This document shows, one piece after another, positions 18,891-30,010 of a stretch of 64,000 nucleotides of DNA. Below the pieces are notes generated by a model. It saw nothing but the letters and a program-made list of their open reading frames with translations. It made no database searches and was not told the origin of the DNA. A program made the position numbers and the translations under genes. The stretch is from Paramoeba atlantica (Eukaryota; Discosea): contig CDRNVI010000026.1 of the NCBI GenBank assembly GCA_977017575.1, forward strand, positions 434,001 through 498,000, in the 5' to 3' direction. How positions within the stretch are numbered: the first letter of the stretch is position 1; every line of letters begins with the position of its first letter.

Positions 18891-19688
18891 CTACTCCTCT
18901 TCCGGGGGAGCTTGGGGGTCACTGACGACTATCCGGGAGACCATCATGCGGGCCTGAGAGCGCATGAGTGTGACGTTAAGCTCTTTCAGAAGGTCATTTC
19001 GGGCTTGAGCATCCGTGAGAAGACCTTTTGACGAGTTGGCGCGTAGTGCTCCCACCTTCCATAAGACCGCCATTGCGCTTTTACTCCACGAGCCAAAAGA
19101 CTCGACAACCATGGCCGTGAACCCTAGTTGTGCTTCTTCTGCTTCTTGACGTTGTTTTTCCTTCGTTTCTGAGTAATGCTCGGCGAAAGACCCTGCAGCC
19201 ACCCAGCTAGCATTCCGGACAGAGTCCAAATACTTTGTTTGCTGTGCGTGGGTGACTGCGAAGTCTAGTACCATGCCTTTCCCTAGAGTGTACGTGGGGA
19301 GGAAAACGTCAGCCGGTCTGGTGAGACCCCCTCCTGGCCCCCGATTTCCTAGACTTTTTTCTCGCTGGGGAGCCATGTTGGCCTTGCTGCAAAAGGAGGC
19401 GAATTCTACACAAAGCGCATTGTGACGCGTGATGAGGCCATGTCCGTTCTTGCACAATAATGTATGCTCCCCATTTTTCTGTAGGGGTAGGGAACACCCG
19501 TTTGCTGGGCAGGGGCGGTCTTGGCCATAAATGTCCATGCCAAACCACCAGCGCGATAACGTGCGGAACTCGGTTGGTGTGAAGGCAAAACCTTTACTCC
19601 TTGAGGGCGTTTTTTTTTGCAAATAATTGGGGGGAGTAGTATTGAGTCTAATGTTTTTATCTACTTTTCCAACTTTCCTACTCTCCAC
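18891..19688 (-). pseudogene. C-terminal restriction-like endonuclease region of a non-LTR retrotransposon
   Basis: The 265-residue - strand frame matches the C-terminal part of RT/restriction-like-endonuclease proteins. A zinc-binding pattern (CPANGCSLPLQKNGEHTLLC) is followed by RHN, then RPADVFLPTYTLGKGMVLDF, the PD-(D/E)xK-like nuclease core with Asp residues at D and LDF, and a conserved ESFGSWSK. The reverse transcriptase that should precede it is absent, so this is a 5'-truncated copy. It differs in sequence from the element at 20359-22260, so two LINE families are represented. Confidence 0.7.
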
Positions 19689-20358
19689 ACTTACAATCCT
19701 TCACCCAAAAAGCTTTCATCCTACTTCCTTCCTTCCCCCACTTCCTGCCCCTCACCACACTTCCCTTCCTCCACTTACGCCCTACCCCACTGACCGGCTC
19801 GTCCGCGCAGGGGCCCATGCGGTTCAGAGCCTCCGCTCTCACCCCGTTAGCAATATAAGATACTTTGTGTTGCTGTGCGAGGGTGGGAGACGTGGAGGTG
19901 ACCTCCGCTCCCACCCCGTTAGCAGTATCAGATACTTTAGGTTGCTGTACGAGGGTGGGAGACAAGGAGGAGACGAAGCGCAAAGACGCCGTCGCGCCAA
20001 GGGGGGAAAGCGAAAAGAGAGACATGGCGGGACGGACGCGGAGACGAGGGGAAACAACGCCGCAGCCCATCGGTCTGGAACTCTGCCCCCACCCCGTGAG
20101 CAAGTATAGTGTACTTTGGGCTGCTGGCACGGGGGTGGGGGACGCAAGAGAGAAAGACAGAAGAACAACGAGCGCGCAGAGGCGGGAGGAAGAGGTGGGG
20201 GGATACGACACAGGGGAATGATGGGACGAGAGAGGGAGGGGGGATGCCGACAATAGTGAGAAAATTTGAGGGGGGATGCCGACAATAGAGAGAAAATTTG
20301 AGGGGGGTGCCCTCCAAACTTTTTTTTTATCTCTCTCTCCCTGAACCCCATCGCCCAG
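19689..20358. other. Pyrimidine/purine-biased region with three hairpin repeats
   Basis: Between two LINE fragments. The + strand is CT-rich at 19670-19800, then carries three copies of a hairpin, then purine-rich sequence with a 32-bp direct repeat (GGGGGATGCCGACAATAG at 20237 and 20272). No gene is supported. Confidence 0.5.
19836..20141. repeat. Three copies of a conserved hairpin
   Basis: Copies lie at 19836-19889, 19908-19961 and 20086-20141. Each has an outer stem (CTCYCACCC with GGGTGGGAG), an inner stem (AGCA with TGCT) and a loop around ATACTTT. In copy 3 the outer stem is CCCCCACCCC with GGGGTGGGGG, so both sides changed together and pairing is kept. This supports selection on structure, either as RNA or as foldback DNA. 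Confidence 0.6.
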
Positions 20359-22260
20359 CTAGCCTCGTACCCCGCGGCGGTACCAGTCTTGTACTGCCGC
20401 CTGTACAATCTGGGCATTACCTTTCTGGATGGCCACCCCTATGGCCATCAGAAGGTGGGACATGCATCCGTTCTTGTCGGATAGGTGGGCCCGGGCCACC
20501 TTGGTTAGGAAGTTCAAGGTCTCTGGGCCCGGGATCCCGTACGTGGAGAAGGCCAAGGGGTAAAATTCCATCCCTCGGGCGGTCGCCATCTCATCGTGTG
20601 AGCGCCGCTTGTTGGCCTCCGCCATCCTCAGGGTATGAGAAGGCTCTGCGGCCTCCTTCTCCACGTAGGACGGGGCCAGTGGGTTCACCACGGTGACATC
20701 AACTAGGGCAGTCTTCCGTCCCAGCTGGAAGCATATGTCGGGCCCCCGTCCATTGTCGAACCTCGGTTCGTGTAGGTCCGGTTTGAAACCATATTGCACG
20801 AGAAGGTTTCGAAAGGTTTCCTTGACCTCCTTGTGGCGGGAGGCCTGGGTTTTCCCCTTAACCTTCTTGCAATCCAGTGCGTGTACGCAAAACTCCTCAT
20901 TGCGGAGGGTTGCACCGCACACGCACTGGAGCTCAGGTTCCGAGGTGGGGGCGACCAAGTACCGGAGACGGGCCGCAGTCTCCCACTGCGGGTCCCGCAT
21001 GTAATACTCCGGCCTGTTGGGCCATGCGTTCATCCACTTAGTGGAGTGAATGTTCTGGGTCTGTCGCATGCAGACCAGTTGGGTGGCCGTCGGGGCTTTC
21101 CCCAACGCGGCCTCACAGAGGTTGCTCCGCTGTTCCTTGGCTGACATGCCTTGGGGTCGGCCCTGTAGGGTGTTCTTCGCCTTGGCCTGCATGTCTTCCG
21201 CCTTGTGCTCGAAGGGGATGGTCCCGAGGAAATCAGCCGTGAAAAGGTTATTGGAGAACGGCGTTTTCCCCAAGGAGCTCATCCCCCCGAGCAAGGCCTC
21301 AGCACATGCCAGGACGGCTTTGTCGACCTGGGTATTGGCCACTTTAGTGACCGGGGGGTCGTGGGTCCTTACGATGTAGTTCCATCGAGGACTCCCACAG
21401 AGTCTTAAGAGGGGCAAGGCGCATTGCCTGCTAATGTCCTTGAGTTTCCCCTGGAAGGAGATTACCTTGGGGGCCTTGGAAAGCACCCATTCTTCCTCCC
21501 TAGCCTCCGACACCCCGATGAAGGCCCCCAGTAGTTCGACCCCCCCTGGGGAGTGGACCGTGCGAGATCCGGAGAACTCGGAGAAGAGCTCCTCGCGTCT
21601 GGTAGCTACCTTGCATTTAGCGGTATTTAACCGTAGCCCAAGATGTTTCAGCTCCTCGCGGAGGGCCTCTAGGGCTTCCGCGCAAACCTTGGGTTCACCA
21701 GCAAAAGTGACGTCATCCAGGTACGCCCAGACCTTCAGCGTGCCTGTGAAGTTGGCCGCCACTCTGGCGATTGCCCCCTGGATCCCTATGGCAAATAGGA
21801 TGGGAGCCATGGGGTCACCTTGCTTGACCCCCCTTGAGCTCGTGATGCATTGGCCTTCCCCAAGGTGAAGGGTACTTGTGGTGCCGTAGCTGAAAAGGGT
21901 GATTCGGCCTGCCCCTGAAGTGCTGTCGCACATTATAAATTATGTGCTCACACCCCTGCGTGTATTGGGCTCCAAACTGGATGCCCTGAAAGTAAGTGGG
22001 GAGATGTTCCCGGATTTTCTCCAGGGCAAGGAGCCCCGCCACCTTGAGGATGCACTCTCCCATGGCGATGGGCATGTAGGACGAGTGGTGCCCCGCCGGG
22101 GAGTCCGGTTTGGTGAATAGTTTTAAAGACGCCCCCGTGAGCAGTTCCCTCATTGAGGGGGGGAGGGAGTTGGCCATTATCCCGTGGATTATCCACGTGA
22201 TACAGTTGCGGGGTCCATCTTCCTGTATCAAACGCCATACTCTCTATCAAATCAACGTGA
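20359..22260 (-). pseudogene. Non-LTR retrotransposon: reverse transcriptase with C-terminal restriction-like endonuclease
   Basis: On the - strand, the N-terminal part (about 22231-21940) carries RT finger motifs (KPDSPAGHHSSYMPIAMGEC, QFGAQY). After a change of frame, 21933-20359 carries RGVKQGDPMAPILFAIGIQG (motif B), YLDDVTFAG (motif C catalytic YxDD) and LGLRLNTAKCKV. A CCHC-like zinc motif (CVCGATLRNEEFCVHALDC) and a PD-(D/E)xK-like nuclease (GPDICFQLGRKTALVDVTVV) follow. This domain order is that of RLE-type LINEs such as CRE/SLACS of trypanosomatids and R2 relatives. The copy is 5'-truncated where the 96-bp satellite begins and has one frameshift near 21935. Target specificity cannot be told. 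Confidence 0.8.
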
Positions 22261-22271
22261 CTGTTTCAACG

Positions 22272-22800
22272 CTACATGCGAATCTACTCCATGCGAGCGG
22301 TTCGACGCTGCATCAAACAGCGGATCTACGCTCCTATAAATCCGCATGAGTGGCTCGACGCTGCAGGAGCAGCGGATCTACACTACATGCGAGCGGTTCG
22401 ACGCCGTATCAAACAGCGGATCCACGCTCCTATTAATCGGCATGAGTCGCTCCACGCTGCAGGAGCAGCGGATCTACACTCCATGCGAGCGGTTCGACGC
22501 TGTATCAAACAGCGGATCCACGCTCCTATTAATCGGCATGAGTCGCTCCACGCTGCAGGAGCAGCGGATCTACACTCCATGCGAGCGGTTCGACGCTGTA
22601 TCAAACAGCGGATCCACGCTCCTATTAATCGGCATGAGTCGCTCCACGCTGCAGGAGCAGCGGATCTACACTCCATGCGAGCGGCACCACGCTGTGTCAA
22701 ACAGCGGCTCCACGCTCCATCACATCAGCGTGAGTGGCTCCACGCTGCTAAAACAGAGGCTCCACACTCCATGCGGGCGGCTCCACGCTCTATCGAATCT
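22272..22800. repeat. 96-bp tandem satellite, about 5 copies
   Basis: Units of 96 bp repeat GCGAGCGGTTCGACGCTG, then a CAAACAGCGGATC block, then GAGCAGCGGATCTACACTCC. As 96 is a multiple of three, both strands stay open in several frames (for example MRAVRRCIKQRIHAPINRHE repeated); these frames are not evidence of a protein. Each unit itself shows three related sub-blocks around GCTCCACGCT and CAGCGGATC. Outer copies are more diverged than the central three. Confidence 0.85.
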
Positions 22801-22871
22801 GCTTGAATTCCGCCGAATTAGTTTTCGGATTTTGGTGCAGGCCGGGTTTCAAGCCCGGTGTTGTCAAAACA

Positions 22872-22991
22872 TTTTTTTTCTGGCCTTCATGGTGCCAGGC
22901 CTGCCATGGCGCGTCTACTTCGCCGTGATAATGACGGGTTGGTGGACCCTCTCTAGGTAAGCCCAGATTAGGACTACCAACCCTCACATTA
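22872..22991 (-). repeat. A-tailed short interspersed repeat, second copy
   Basis: Reverse-orientation partner of 17465-17584, differing at only a few positions (CGGCGAAGTAG against CGGCGCAGTAG, TTACCTAGAG against TTACCCAGAG). It ends in eight A residues on the - strand. Confidence 0.6.
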
Positions 22992-23060
22992 TCACCACCT
23001 ACGTATGCACCTAGATACTGGTTCCAGGCCGGTGGGTGACAGGCATGCCTTTGGGGCTGT

Positions 23061-23065
<5 letters not shown>

Positions 23066-23124
<59 letters not shown>

Positions 23125-23620
23125 TTGCTTCTCCCTCTCTCTCTCCCTCTCTGTTTCTTTCTCCCTCTCTTTCTTTCTCCTTTCTTTCTTTCTCCTTCTT
23201 TCTTTCTTTCTCCTTCTTTCTTTCTTTCTCCTTCTTTCTTTCTTTCTCCTTCTTTCTTTCTCCTTCTTTCTATCATTCTTCCAGTCATTCGTTTCTTATT
23301 CTTTCTTTTCTTCGCTCTTGCATTCATCCATTCATTCTCTCCATTGCTTTCTCGCTTTCCGTCACATTCTTTCTTTTCCTCGCTTCTTTCTCTTTCGTTC
23401 TTTCTCACTGTCTCCATCTTTTGCTATCTATCCCCCCCCCCTTTCTTTCTTTCTTTCTCTCTTACTTTCATTCATTCATTTCTTCATTTTTTCTTTCCTT
23501 CGCTCTTTCTTTATTCTTTGTTTACTTCGTTCATTCATTCCTTCATTCCTTCCTTTATTCTTTCTCTCACTTGCTTTCTTGCTTTCCGTGTCTTTCTTTC
23601 TTTCCTTCCATTCTTTCAAT
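23066..23620. repeat. Polypyrimidine tract: (CT)n then TTTC/TCC-rich array
   Basis: Begins with an uninterrupted CT dinucleotide run of about 56 bp, then about 500 bp of CTTT, CTCC and ATTC simple repeats on the + strand. Long Leu/Ser/Phe-rich open frames here reflect composition only. Confidence 0.9.
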
Positions 23621-24654
23621 GCGTAAACTTAAAGTTTGCGTCGTATATCGGTTCTCCGCTCAATGGGTCCACCTATCTTCCTCACACTTCGCTTCAGTGA
23701 TACTAGGTATCAACGAAGCGACGCCGGGCTTGGAACCGGTATCTAGCGTGTTTAGGTAGGTGGTGATAAGTAATATTACCGTAGACCTCCCCCACGTAAT
23801 AGAGGTTTGGCCTTTATTGGGCTGACGTCCAGTAATAGAGGTTTGGCTCGGGAGACCCACAGGACACACTCTTTTTGCTGAACCCAGCACAGCTTTGTAA
23901 ACCGCTTCTTCCGTTTCGACCGCCGAGGGACTCGATATTCTTTCCATAAGAGCCTCGTCTCTCTACATTTGACACATTTTATAGTGTTCGAATAAATGAT
24001 GATATTTGTGATGATTAAGGAAATCAGAAATCACATGTAGCATGTACATGTGTAATTAGAACATTCGCAACTTATTGATACACCATCATTCATACCATAC
24101 AGTGCTCGTAATTTTTTGTGAAATAAAAATACTGTAAAATAAAAATTTCTAAATGTTAATTCGTGAACAAATCTCGAAGTGATGTTCCGGCCTGTTTTTA
24201 TTTGGTTGTTTTATTTTATTTTGGTTGTTCAATGAAAACGACCACCGCGTTTAACGAAGAATTGTATACGTAAGGAAATATACACGTGATTGTATGATCA
24301 CCTAAAGATAATATTCTAATGAAGATATTCAATGACTGCTAAAAAAGAAGAAAAAGTAACGCGACCTCCTGATTCTGGGTGGTTTTCCGAATAACTTGCT
24401 CTGTCAAACACGCTTCTGACATTTGTTCTTTGGTTCGAAGTTTCTTCCTTAGTTTCCTTCTCTATTTCAGCATGAGGGTGTAGATGACTACGGTCAAAGT
24501 ACAGGAATATTGCATAAGTATAGGAATATTGCATAACTCTATTTTTGACCCCCCACCCCTTAATATGAGTTTCTTGATTTCGGTAGACAATTATAACCGT
24601 TGTATAGATCTGCGATTACACTGTCGGGAAACCACCTATTTTTTGTAATTTGAA
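23621..24654. other. Gene-poor region
   Basis: No gene recognised. A direct repeat AGTAATAGAGGTTTGG occurs near 23799 and 23830. Two 19-bp units of the TATGCAATATTCCTATACT family occur on the - strand near 24500-24535. Confidence 0.45.
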
Positions 24655-25082
24655 ACAAATTTTTACAAAGTCAAGGGTGGTATATTTCTCGAAAATATAC
24701 GATTTATTTTATTTGTTACGTGTCTCACAGACTTGTATCCCCGGGAAAATGGAATACCGAACATATGGACGCTATAACGTACCCTAATCTGTCACTTTGA
24801 ACTACTTTTACTTCAAATGAAGACTTCACATATAAGGGGTGACCCTTCTAAAATGCTCTAAAATGGCCACTTTTCGTGGATTTTGCTTAAAAAAGCCCAT
24901 TTTCACCTGTTTTTGGCTACTTTGGCGGGGTCACCGCCTATATGCAACTTTTCCATTTTTAGAAAATGTGATGTGCGTATATACTTGGAGTCTCATCTAC
25001 AAGGAAAAGGATTTGTAAGATCCAATACAGGTGGGATCTTGCCAGAAGAAATTTTTCAAAAGTTAAAAAAAAATTAGAGGGG
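24655..25082. repeat. Dispersed 430-bp repeat, copy A
   Basis: From TTTTTACAAAGTCAAGGGTG to AAAAAAAAATTAGAGGGG. The whole unit recurs in the same orientation at 60222-60672. The second half (from TAAGGGGTGACCCTTCTAAA) recurs at 34152-34430 and 46188-46466. No transposase is encoded. The short + frame (FHLFLATLAGSPP...) is conserved only because the DNA is. Confidence 0.75.
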
Positions 25083-25084
25083 GC

Positions 25085-25380
25085 CGCCCGCACATTTATA
25101 ATGCATACTAAGCGGCACATTTATAATGCATACTAAGCGGCACATTTATAATGCATATAGCACATTCACATGCATATAGCACATTCAGATGCATAACAGC
25201 ACATTCACATGCATATAGCACATTCAAATGCATATTTACTGCACATTGATAATGCATACTAAGCGGCACATTCACATGCATAACAGCACATTCACATGCA
25301 TAACAGCACATTCAGATGCATATAGCACATTCACATGCATATAGCACATTCACATGCATATAGCACATTCACATGCATAA
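25085..25380. repeat. Minisatellite of CACATTCACATGCATATAG units
   Basis: About 14 irregular units of 19-27 bp, in two flavours: CACATTTATAATGCATACTA and CACATTCACATGCATATAG. It ends just before the leader of the IS30-type gene. Confidence 0.8.
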
Positions 25381-25936
25381 TTCTACGTTTTTCTCTCAGC
25401 TTTCTGTTTCAATGGCACAATCAAAAAAGCGTATGGATCATGAAGATCGCACTAAAATAGAGGTGCTATACAACCAGAAAGGTTTCTCGCAGGAGGAAAT
25501 AGCCGCAAAGTTGTCTGTAAATCAGTCAACGCTGAGCCGCGAGCTCACGAGAGGTATGCGTAACGGGGAGTATAATGCGAAGCGCGCGCAACGAGCGGCA
25601 AACACATCCATTTCCTCGCGGAAACACAAGCATCAGAAAATACAAGGTGATGTGCAAGAGAAGGTGATTGCTTTGCTGGGGAAGAGATTTAGCCCACAGC
25701 AAATCGCTACAACTCTCTTTAAGGAAGATGGGGTAAAGATTTCTCGTGTAGCCGTTTATGGATTCATCAAACGGGAAGACAGAGCAGGGAATTTAGTTCA
25801 GTTCCTGCGCCGGGGGGGAGGTCGCGGTAGAAGGCGACGGGGTACAAATCGCCTGAAAATACCGAATCGAACTGACATAAGCGAGCGCACAGGTTTCGAC
25901 AATACTCGCTCCAGATATGGAGATTGGGAGTGTGAC

Positions 25937-28900
25937 GGCACTTCCGCCGGCAGAAGAGGTTACAGTTCAAGTGTATTGATTTATGTATTGAGTTCGGTGG
26001 GGTGTAGCAAAAATCCATTATTTCATAGATGGAAGGTCATGAAAGTGAAGGATGAAGATAGGTGGAAGGTCAGTAGGAATATGTGGTTCACCGACGGGAA
26101 TGGGTGTAAGCATAAAAACGCGAGAGGAGTGTTCTGGGGGGAAAGGTGGAGAAGAAATCTCAACCGGTATGCTCTTTAGCCGAGAAGTGCAACATAAAGT
26201 TGGAATTGCAACAGAAAGGTGAACGACAACGACGTGCTACTAATAATTTTTGAAGACATTCATGATTTTTGCGATTGCACTTAAAGGAAGGACATGTTAT
26301 ATTAAGTTTTTTAGTAAGTGCCAACTTTACTGAGTAGTGACTAACTTTACGTTTTTTATGCATAAAACTGAAAATGGGGTATACGTCAAAGAGAGGAAAT
26401 TCAACCCTTTGACTTAACGTCAAAAACCGAAAAAGAGGGAAAAGTCAGGGGGGGGGGGAGATCAGTCAGGGAGGAAGTGTAGCGTTGATGAAGGTGCAGA
26501 GTCGTGCGTATTTTTTAACCTTTGAAGACAAAATTAGGAACCTAATCTTTAATTTATCCTTTACGTATTCCTTTAACTACTGTTTTTACGAAATGTTTCT
26601 TAAAAAGCGAATTCTCCTTTGCCTCAACGGATTACAGAGGAACATTTTCCGCATTCTCAAAGCCGTCTACTTCTATTCGCGAATCTCTATTCGGACATTT
26701 ACGTCCTCTCTTTTTTCTAGCATCCTCTTTTGCGCGAAGCTCGCCCATTATCTCATCATGCGACTTCACGTCCTCCACGCATTCCTTGTAGCAAAGTCTG
26801 TTCTGATACGCAACCCGTAACTGATTAAAATCTCGAGGAAATCTATACTGGTCCTCATTTTCTTTGACCACGGAGCTGAATCTTGATAAAACTTTCGGCC
26901 AAGGTATGTGCCTCGAAGATTTGTCGCGCACTTCATCGATGACACATTGCAGGAGCAAGCGCACTTCAAGGAGATTGAATTTCACGATCACGTTTCTTTG
27001 GCGAGGATCAATTCTTGGAGCATGTAAATGTGTTGCCAGGTGACATGCGTTGCTATTTCCTGTCGCGGTAAAATGTTGTACAGGTAAGTCATCAACCATT
27101 ATGATCTCGTGCGCCCCCAAACCTACATCAAAATCTGTATCAAAAGTTTTAAATATTCTTGCACCAGGGATATCAAGTACGCAAACACCGCATATTCTGT
27201 GCCTCTGCGGAGTTGGTGATACGGAATCGAAAGGAACTACTAGATATGGTACGTGTGAAAGCTCGTGCAGAACGAGTACAGTGCTTGAAATGACATTGGC
27301 AAGAGAGCGAACTAGGGGAAGAAATAATTGCCAGTGCGAGACCTTGGTTATAACTTCCTCGACGTCATTCTCGGGCTTGCTCAAGTGTTCAAGAACTCGT
27401 TCGAACGTCGTATCTTTGTCCACCCGCGATGTATCGCACCGCAGAATACAGGGATCTCCCGCACACAAGTATTCAAGTGTGCTCATCATTGACGCTGCGG
27501 TGCACTCTCCACCTAGGAAACGCACCTTTTCCTCGTGCTTAGTTGGTGTAGCAGAAAGTGCGAAGTTAAATTCCACATCGTCTTTGCCAAGAAATACGGG
27601 CTCGCAACCAAACTTATTTTGCGCCCAGCTGCGAACATTACTCAGCTGATTGTCAGACAAGGAATGCGGGATAAGTGCATATCCATCCCCAGATTCAACA
27701 GGGTGAACATATTGTGTGAAGAACAGTTCATGAGTCGTTAGTTGTTTCGCCACAGGGAGAAGTCCAAATGGACTATTACATAATCTTGCATCGTCCGCCC
27801 CCAGGAAGAGAGAAGAGAAGGTTTCTTTCAAGGTTCGAAACAACAGAGCGTCGAAACACATCATATCCGGCGCTGATTTGAATCTCACAGCACATTTCAC
27901 ATTACTTCGATAAATAAAGCTCCTTGTCAGCGCGTCTACAGTTTCTGCTGAGCTACGCGCGCGAAGCTTCACTTTAGCTTTCAAACGAGAATAAAAACTT
28001 TCACAAATGTTGGTTCCTCGGCTGGAACGATACACCATATTCTTATCCACGCGCGTCAAATTCACATCTGTAGGGTCACTGAGGCAGTCCCGCTCGATGT
28101 GGGCTATTGCGTACGGCCAGAGAGAAGCTAACTTGGGGTTCCATGTAAAGATGTCCGAATATTTTTCCTTCAGGAGTTCCATTTTAGAAAGCAATTTTGC
28201 CGGACGTGGAATAACTTTCTCATGCGCATCAAGATGTTCCTTTTTTGACAAAGCGATAGTAAGAGGCTCTACTACAGATCGGCAAAGCTCGGTGTAAAAC
28301 ATTTTCTGCCGATTTGATGCTGAAGTGCGTGGGATAACAGCTGCGAAACGGTGCAGCCAATGCCATAAATCGCATTTAATATGTGCAGATGGAAAGTGGC
28401 GTTGTATTTTAGAACGCACTGTGCAACAGTTGTCAACATATATAACCATTGCTTTGCTTCCTGGACGTGATGCTATGTTTGAAAGAACATTGTGCAAAGT
28501 GTCAAAACTTTCATTTCGAGTATATACGGCAGCCAAAATCTCACCAATTTCATTGTGAACAACAAAGTGAGAACGAAACGGTGCTTCCCCACGCAGTCGA
28601 ATGCACTTTGCGGTCTCGAAAGTATGATCCGTTGCAAGCACTGTACCAGTCAGCTCGGACATATAGTTGTCACACTCCACCTGGCGCTGCTGGAGTAATG
28701 AAATCAAAACATCCTGAAAATGATCCACTGATGGAGTCATCCATTCTTGTGAAATTCGATTTGAAATCGCTTCCACGCAATTAGGATCCCAGCGAAATTC
28801 AAATTTTTCCGTGTGCTTTAATTCAAAAATGTGTCTTTCATCGCGCTTATTACTCAGATACTGCAACGTCCGCTGATGGTAATCGACGGCATACACTTCT

Positions 28901-30010
28901 TGCAGAATACCTTGAAATTCACTCATATTAGAACCACTAGATCCTATTGCCATAATGGCCGTTGAAAGTCGTCTAGTCATCCCCAATTTTTCAGTTTTAA
29001 TATTAGGAAAGGAATTTCGTGCCTTGTGGGACAGGCTGGAAATTAAGCTCTTTTCATCACTTGATATTACCTTACGACACTCAGTGCTACGACATTGATA
29101 CACTTCACAAAGATAGTACATTGGTGTCGAAAGATCAAAAATCCGACGCACAGGAGAAAGCTTCATGAAAGTCAACCGCTCTTTGCAATGAAGACAGTGT
29201 AGGCTTTCTTTTTCGCCTTGGCGCATGGGCGCCCATATGATCCATGGCAAGGTAAAAAGCGTTTCCAATGAACTCCTAGGCTCCGGAGAAAAGAACCAAA
29301 GGGAAGTACATGTAGTTTTTGTTTTTAATTCTTCGTATGCCCTTCGAATTGCCGTGACTTGATGTGAAGACATTCCTGTTTCGAGCAAATGCGTCCAGTA
29401 TTTTGTCACTTCTGTTCGTTCGTGTGTGGTTTCTTCTGGGCGAGAAGCGAACCGACAAAGCTCCGAATTTTCGGCTACTACACGCGAAAGGGTGGTTGAA
29501 AGTTCGTTGTTCCTTTTTTCCATTTCCTCAATTTGTGTTTCTAGCTTTTTGATGCTTCCCGTAAGTTGCTTCTTTTCCTTGGCCATTGTTTGGATGACGT
29601 TCAGTAGGTCCGTTTCACAAGACATGACTTAAATAATCAGAAATCTAGAAATGATTTTTAGAGTACCAGGAAGGTTCAATAGTTTTGTTTGTAAAGTGAT
29701 CATCTTGAACAGTCAGGGTACAATAGCTGAGGCTTTAAACTCTCAAATATGTACTAGAAATCGTTTCTGGGAAAACAATTTTGACGAAATTAAAAAATTA
29801 TTGGACTACAAAAAAATTAGGTATGAAGTTCAGACTCAATAGTACACAACTTTCATAGGAACTATTAAGTTCAGACTCAATAATAGAAACACACTTCAGT
29901 TACTATTGAGTTTACTATTGAGTTTTAGCAATCCAGATGCGTGCAACTCAATAGAGAACTCACTAGTGACTCTTCAACCCAATAGTTGCTGTCACTATGG
30001 CGGAACTAAC
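25937..30010. mobile_element. Mutator-like DNA transposon (4,074 bp) inserted in the IS30 gene
   Basis: The element is flanked by an 8-bp direct repeat AGTGTGAC (25929-25936 and 30011-30018). Its ends are weakly inverted: GGCACTTCCGCC on the left against GTTAGTTCCGCC from the right end, 8 of 12 matching. The right subterminal 180 bp carry at least five ACTCAATAG or CTATTGAGT motifs, and the left end has related GTATTGAGTT words; these may be transposase-binding sites. One long gene on the - strand fills most of it. Both reading frame and duplication show a clean insertion. A second copy lies at 37973-42046. Confidence 0.75.
26632..29625 (-). CDS. Large DDE-type (Mutator-like) transposase
   Basis: The 997-residue protein starts with a coiled coil (residues about 8-55, LIQ/LE heptads). 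Next is a Cys-rich region (CLHCKERLTF ... CEVYQCRSTEC) that may bind zinc and DNA. Residues about 345-480 form an RNase H-like core. GTVLATDHTFETAK carries a first Asp and VIYVDNCCTVRSKIQRHFPS carries a second. IKCDLWHWLHRF resembles the C/H motif of MULE transposases, and NICESFYSRLK may supply the Glu. The C-terminal 350 residues (with GGECTAASMMSTLEYL) are unassigned and could be a separate enzymatic domain. A basic tail (KKRGRKCPNRDSR) could be a nuclear signal. It is intact in both copies. Superfamily placement is inferred from motif order. Confidence 0.7.
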   Translation of the reverse strand: MSCETDLLNVIQTMAKEKKQLTGSIKKLETQIEEMEKRNNELSTTLSRVVAENSELCRFASRPEETTHERTEVTKYWTHLLETGMSSHQVTAIRRAYEELKTKTTCTSLWFFSPEPRSSLETLFTLPWIIWAPMRQGEKESLHCLHCKERLTFMKLSPVRRIFDLSTPMYYLCEVYQCRSTECRKVISSDEKSLISSLSHKARNSFPNIKTEKLGMTRRLSTAIMAIGSSGSNMSEFQGILQEVYAVDYHQRTLQYLSNKRDERHIFELKHTEKFEFRWDPNCVEAISNRISQEWMTPSVDHFQDVLISLLQQRQVECDNYMSELTGTVLATDHTFETAKCIRLRGEAPFRSHFVVHNEIGEILAAVYTRNESFDTLHNVLSNIASRPGSKAMVIYVDNCCTVRSKIQRHFPSAHIKCDLWHWLHRFAAVIPRTSASNRQKMFYTELCRSVVEPLTIALSKKEHLDAHEKVIPRPAKLLSKMELLKEKYSDIFTWNPKLASLWPYAIAHIERDCLSDPTDVNLTRVDKNMVYRSSRGTNICESFYSRLKAKVKLRARSSAETVDALTRSFIYRSNVKCAVRFKSAPDMMCFDALLFRTLKETFSSLFLGADDARLCNSPFGLLPVAKQLTTHELFFTQYVHPVESGDGYALIPHSLSDNQLSNVRSWAQNKFGCEPVFLGKDDVEFNFALSATPTKHEEKVRFLGGECTAASMMSTLEYLCAGDPCILRCDTSRVDKDTTFERVLEHLSKPENDVEEVITKVSHWQLFLPLVRSLANVISSTVLVLHELSHVPYLVVPFDSVSPTPQRHRICGVCVLDIPGARIFKTFDTDFDVGLGAHEIIMVDDLPVQHFTATGNSNACHLATHLHAPRIDPRQRNVIVKFNLLEVRLLLQCVIDEVRDKSSRHIPWPKVLSRFSSVVKENEDQYRFPRDFNQLRVAYQNRLCYKECVEDVKSHDEIMGELRAKEDARKKRGRKCPNRDSRIEVDGFENAENVPL

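Noticed and set aside
22276-22960. Repeat proteins of 105-204 residues in the 96-bp satellite
   Set aside because: Open in several frames on both strands because the unit length is divisible by three; no leader or conserved start.
23005-23700. Long Leu/Ser/Phe-rich open frames
   Set aside because: They are translations of a CT-rich simple repeat; three overlapping frames on both strands stay open for the same compositional reason.
27050-27649. 199-residue + frame opposite the Mutator-like transposase
   Set aside because: Antisense shadow of the 997-residue gene; it has no domain and its codon pattern follows the other strand.
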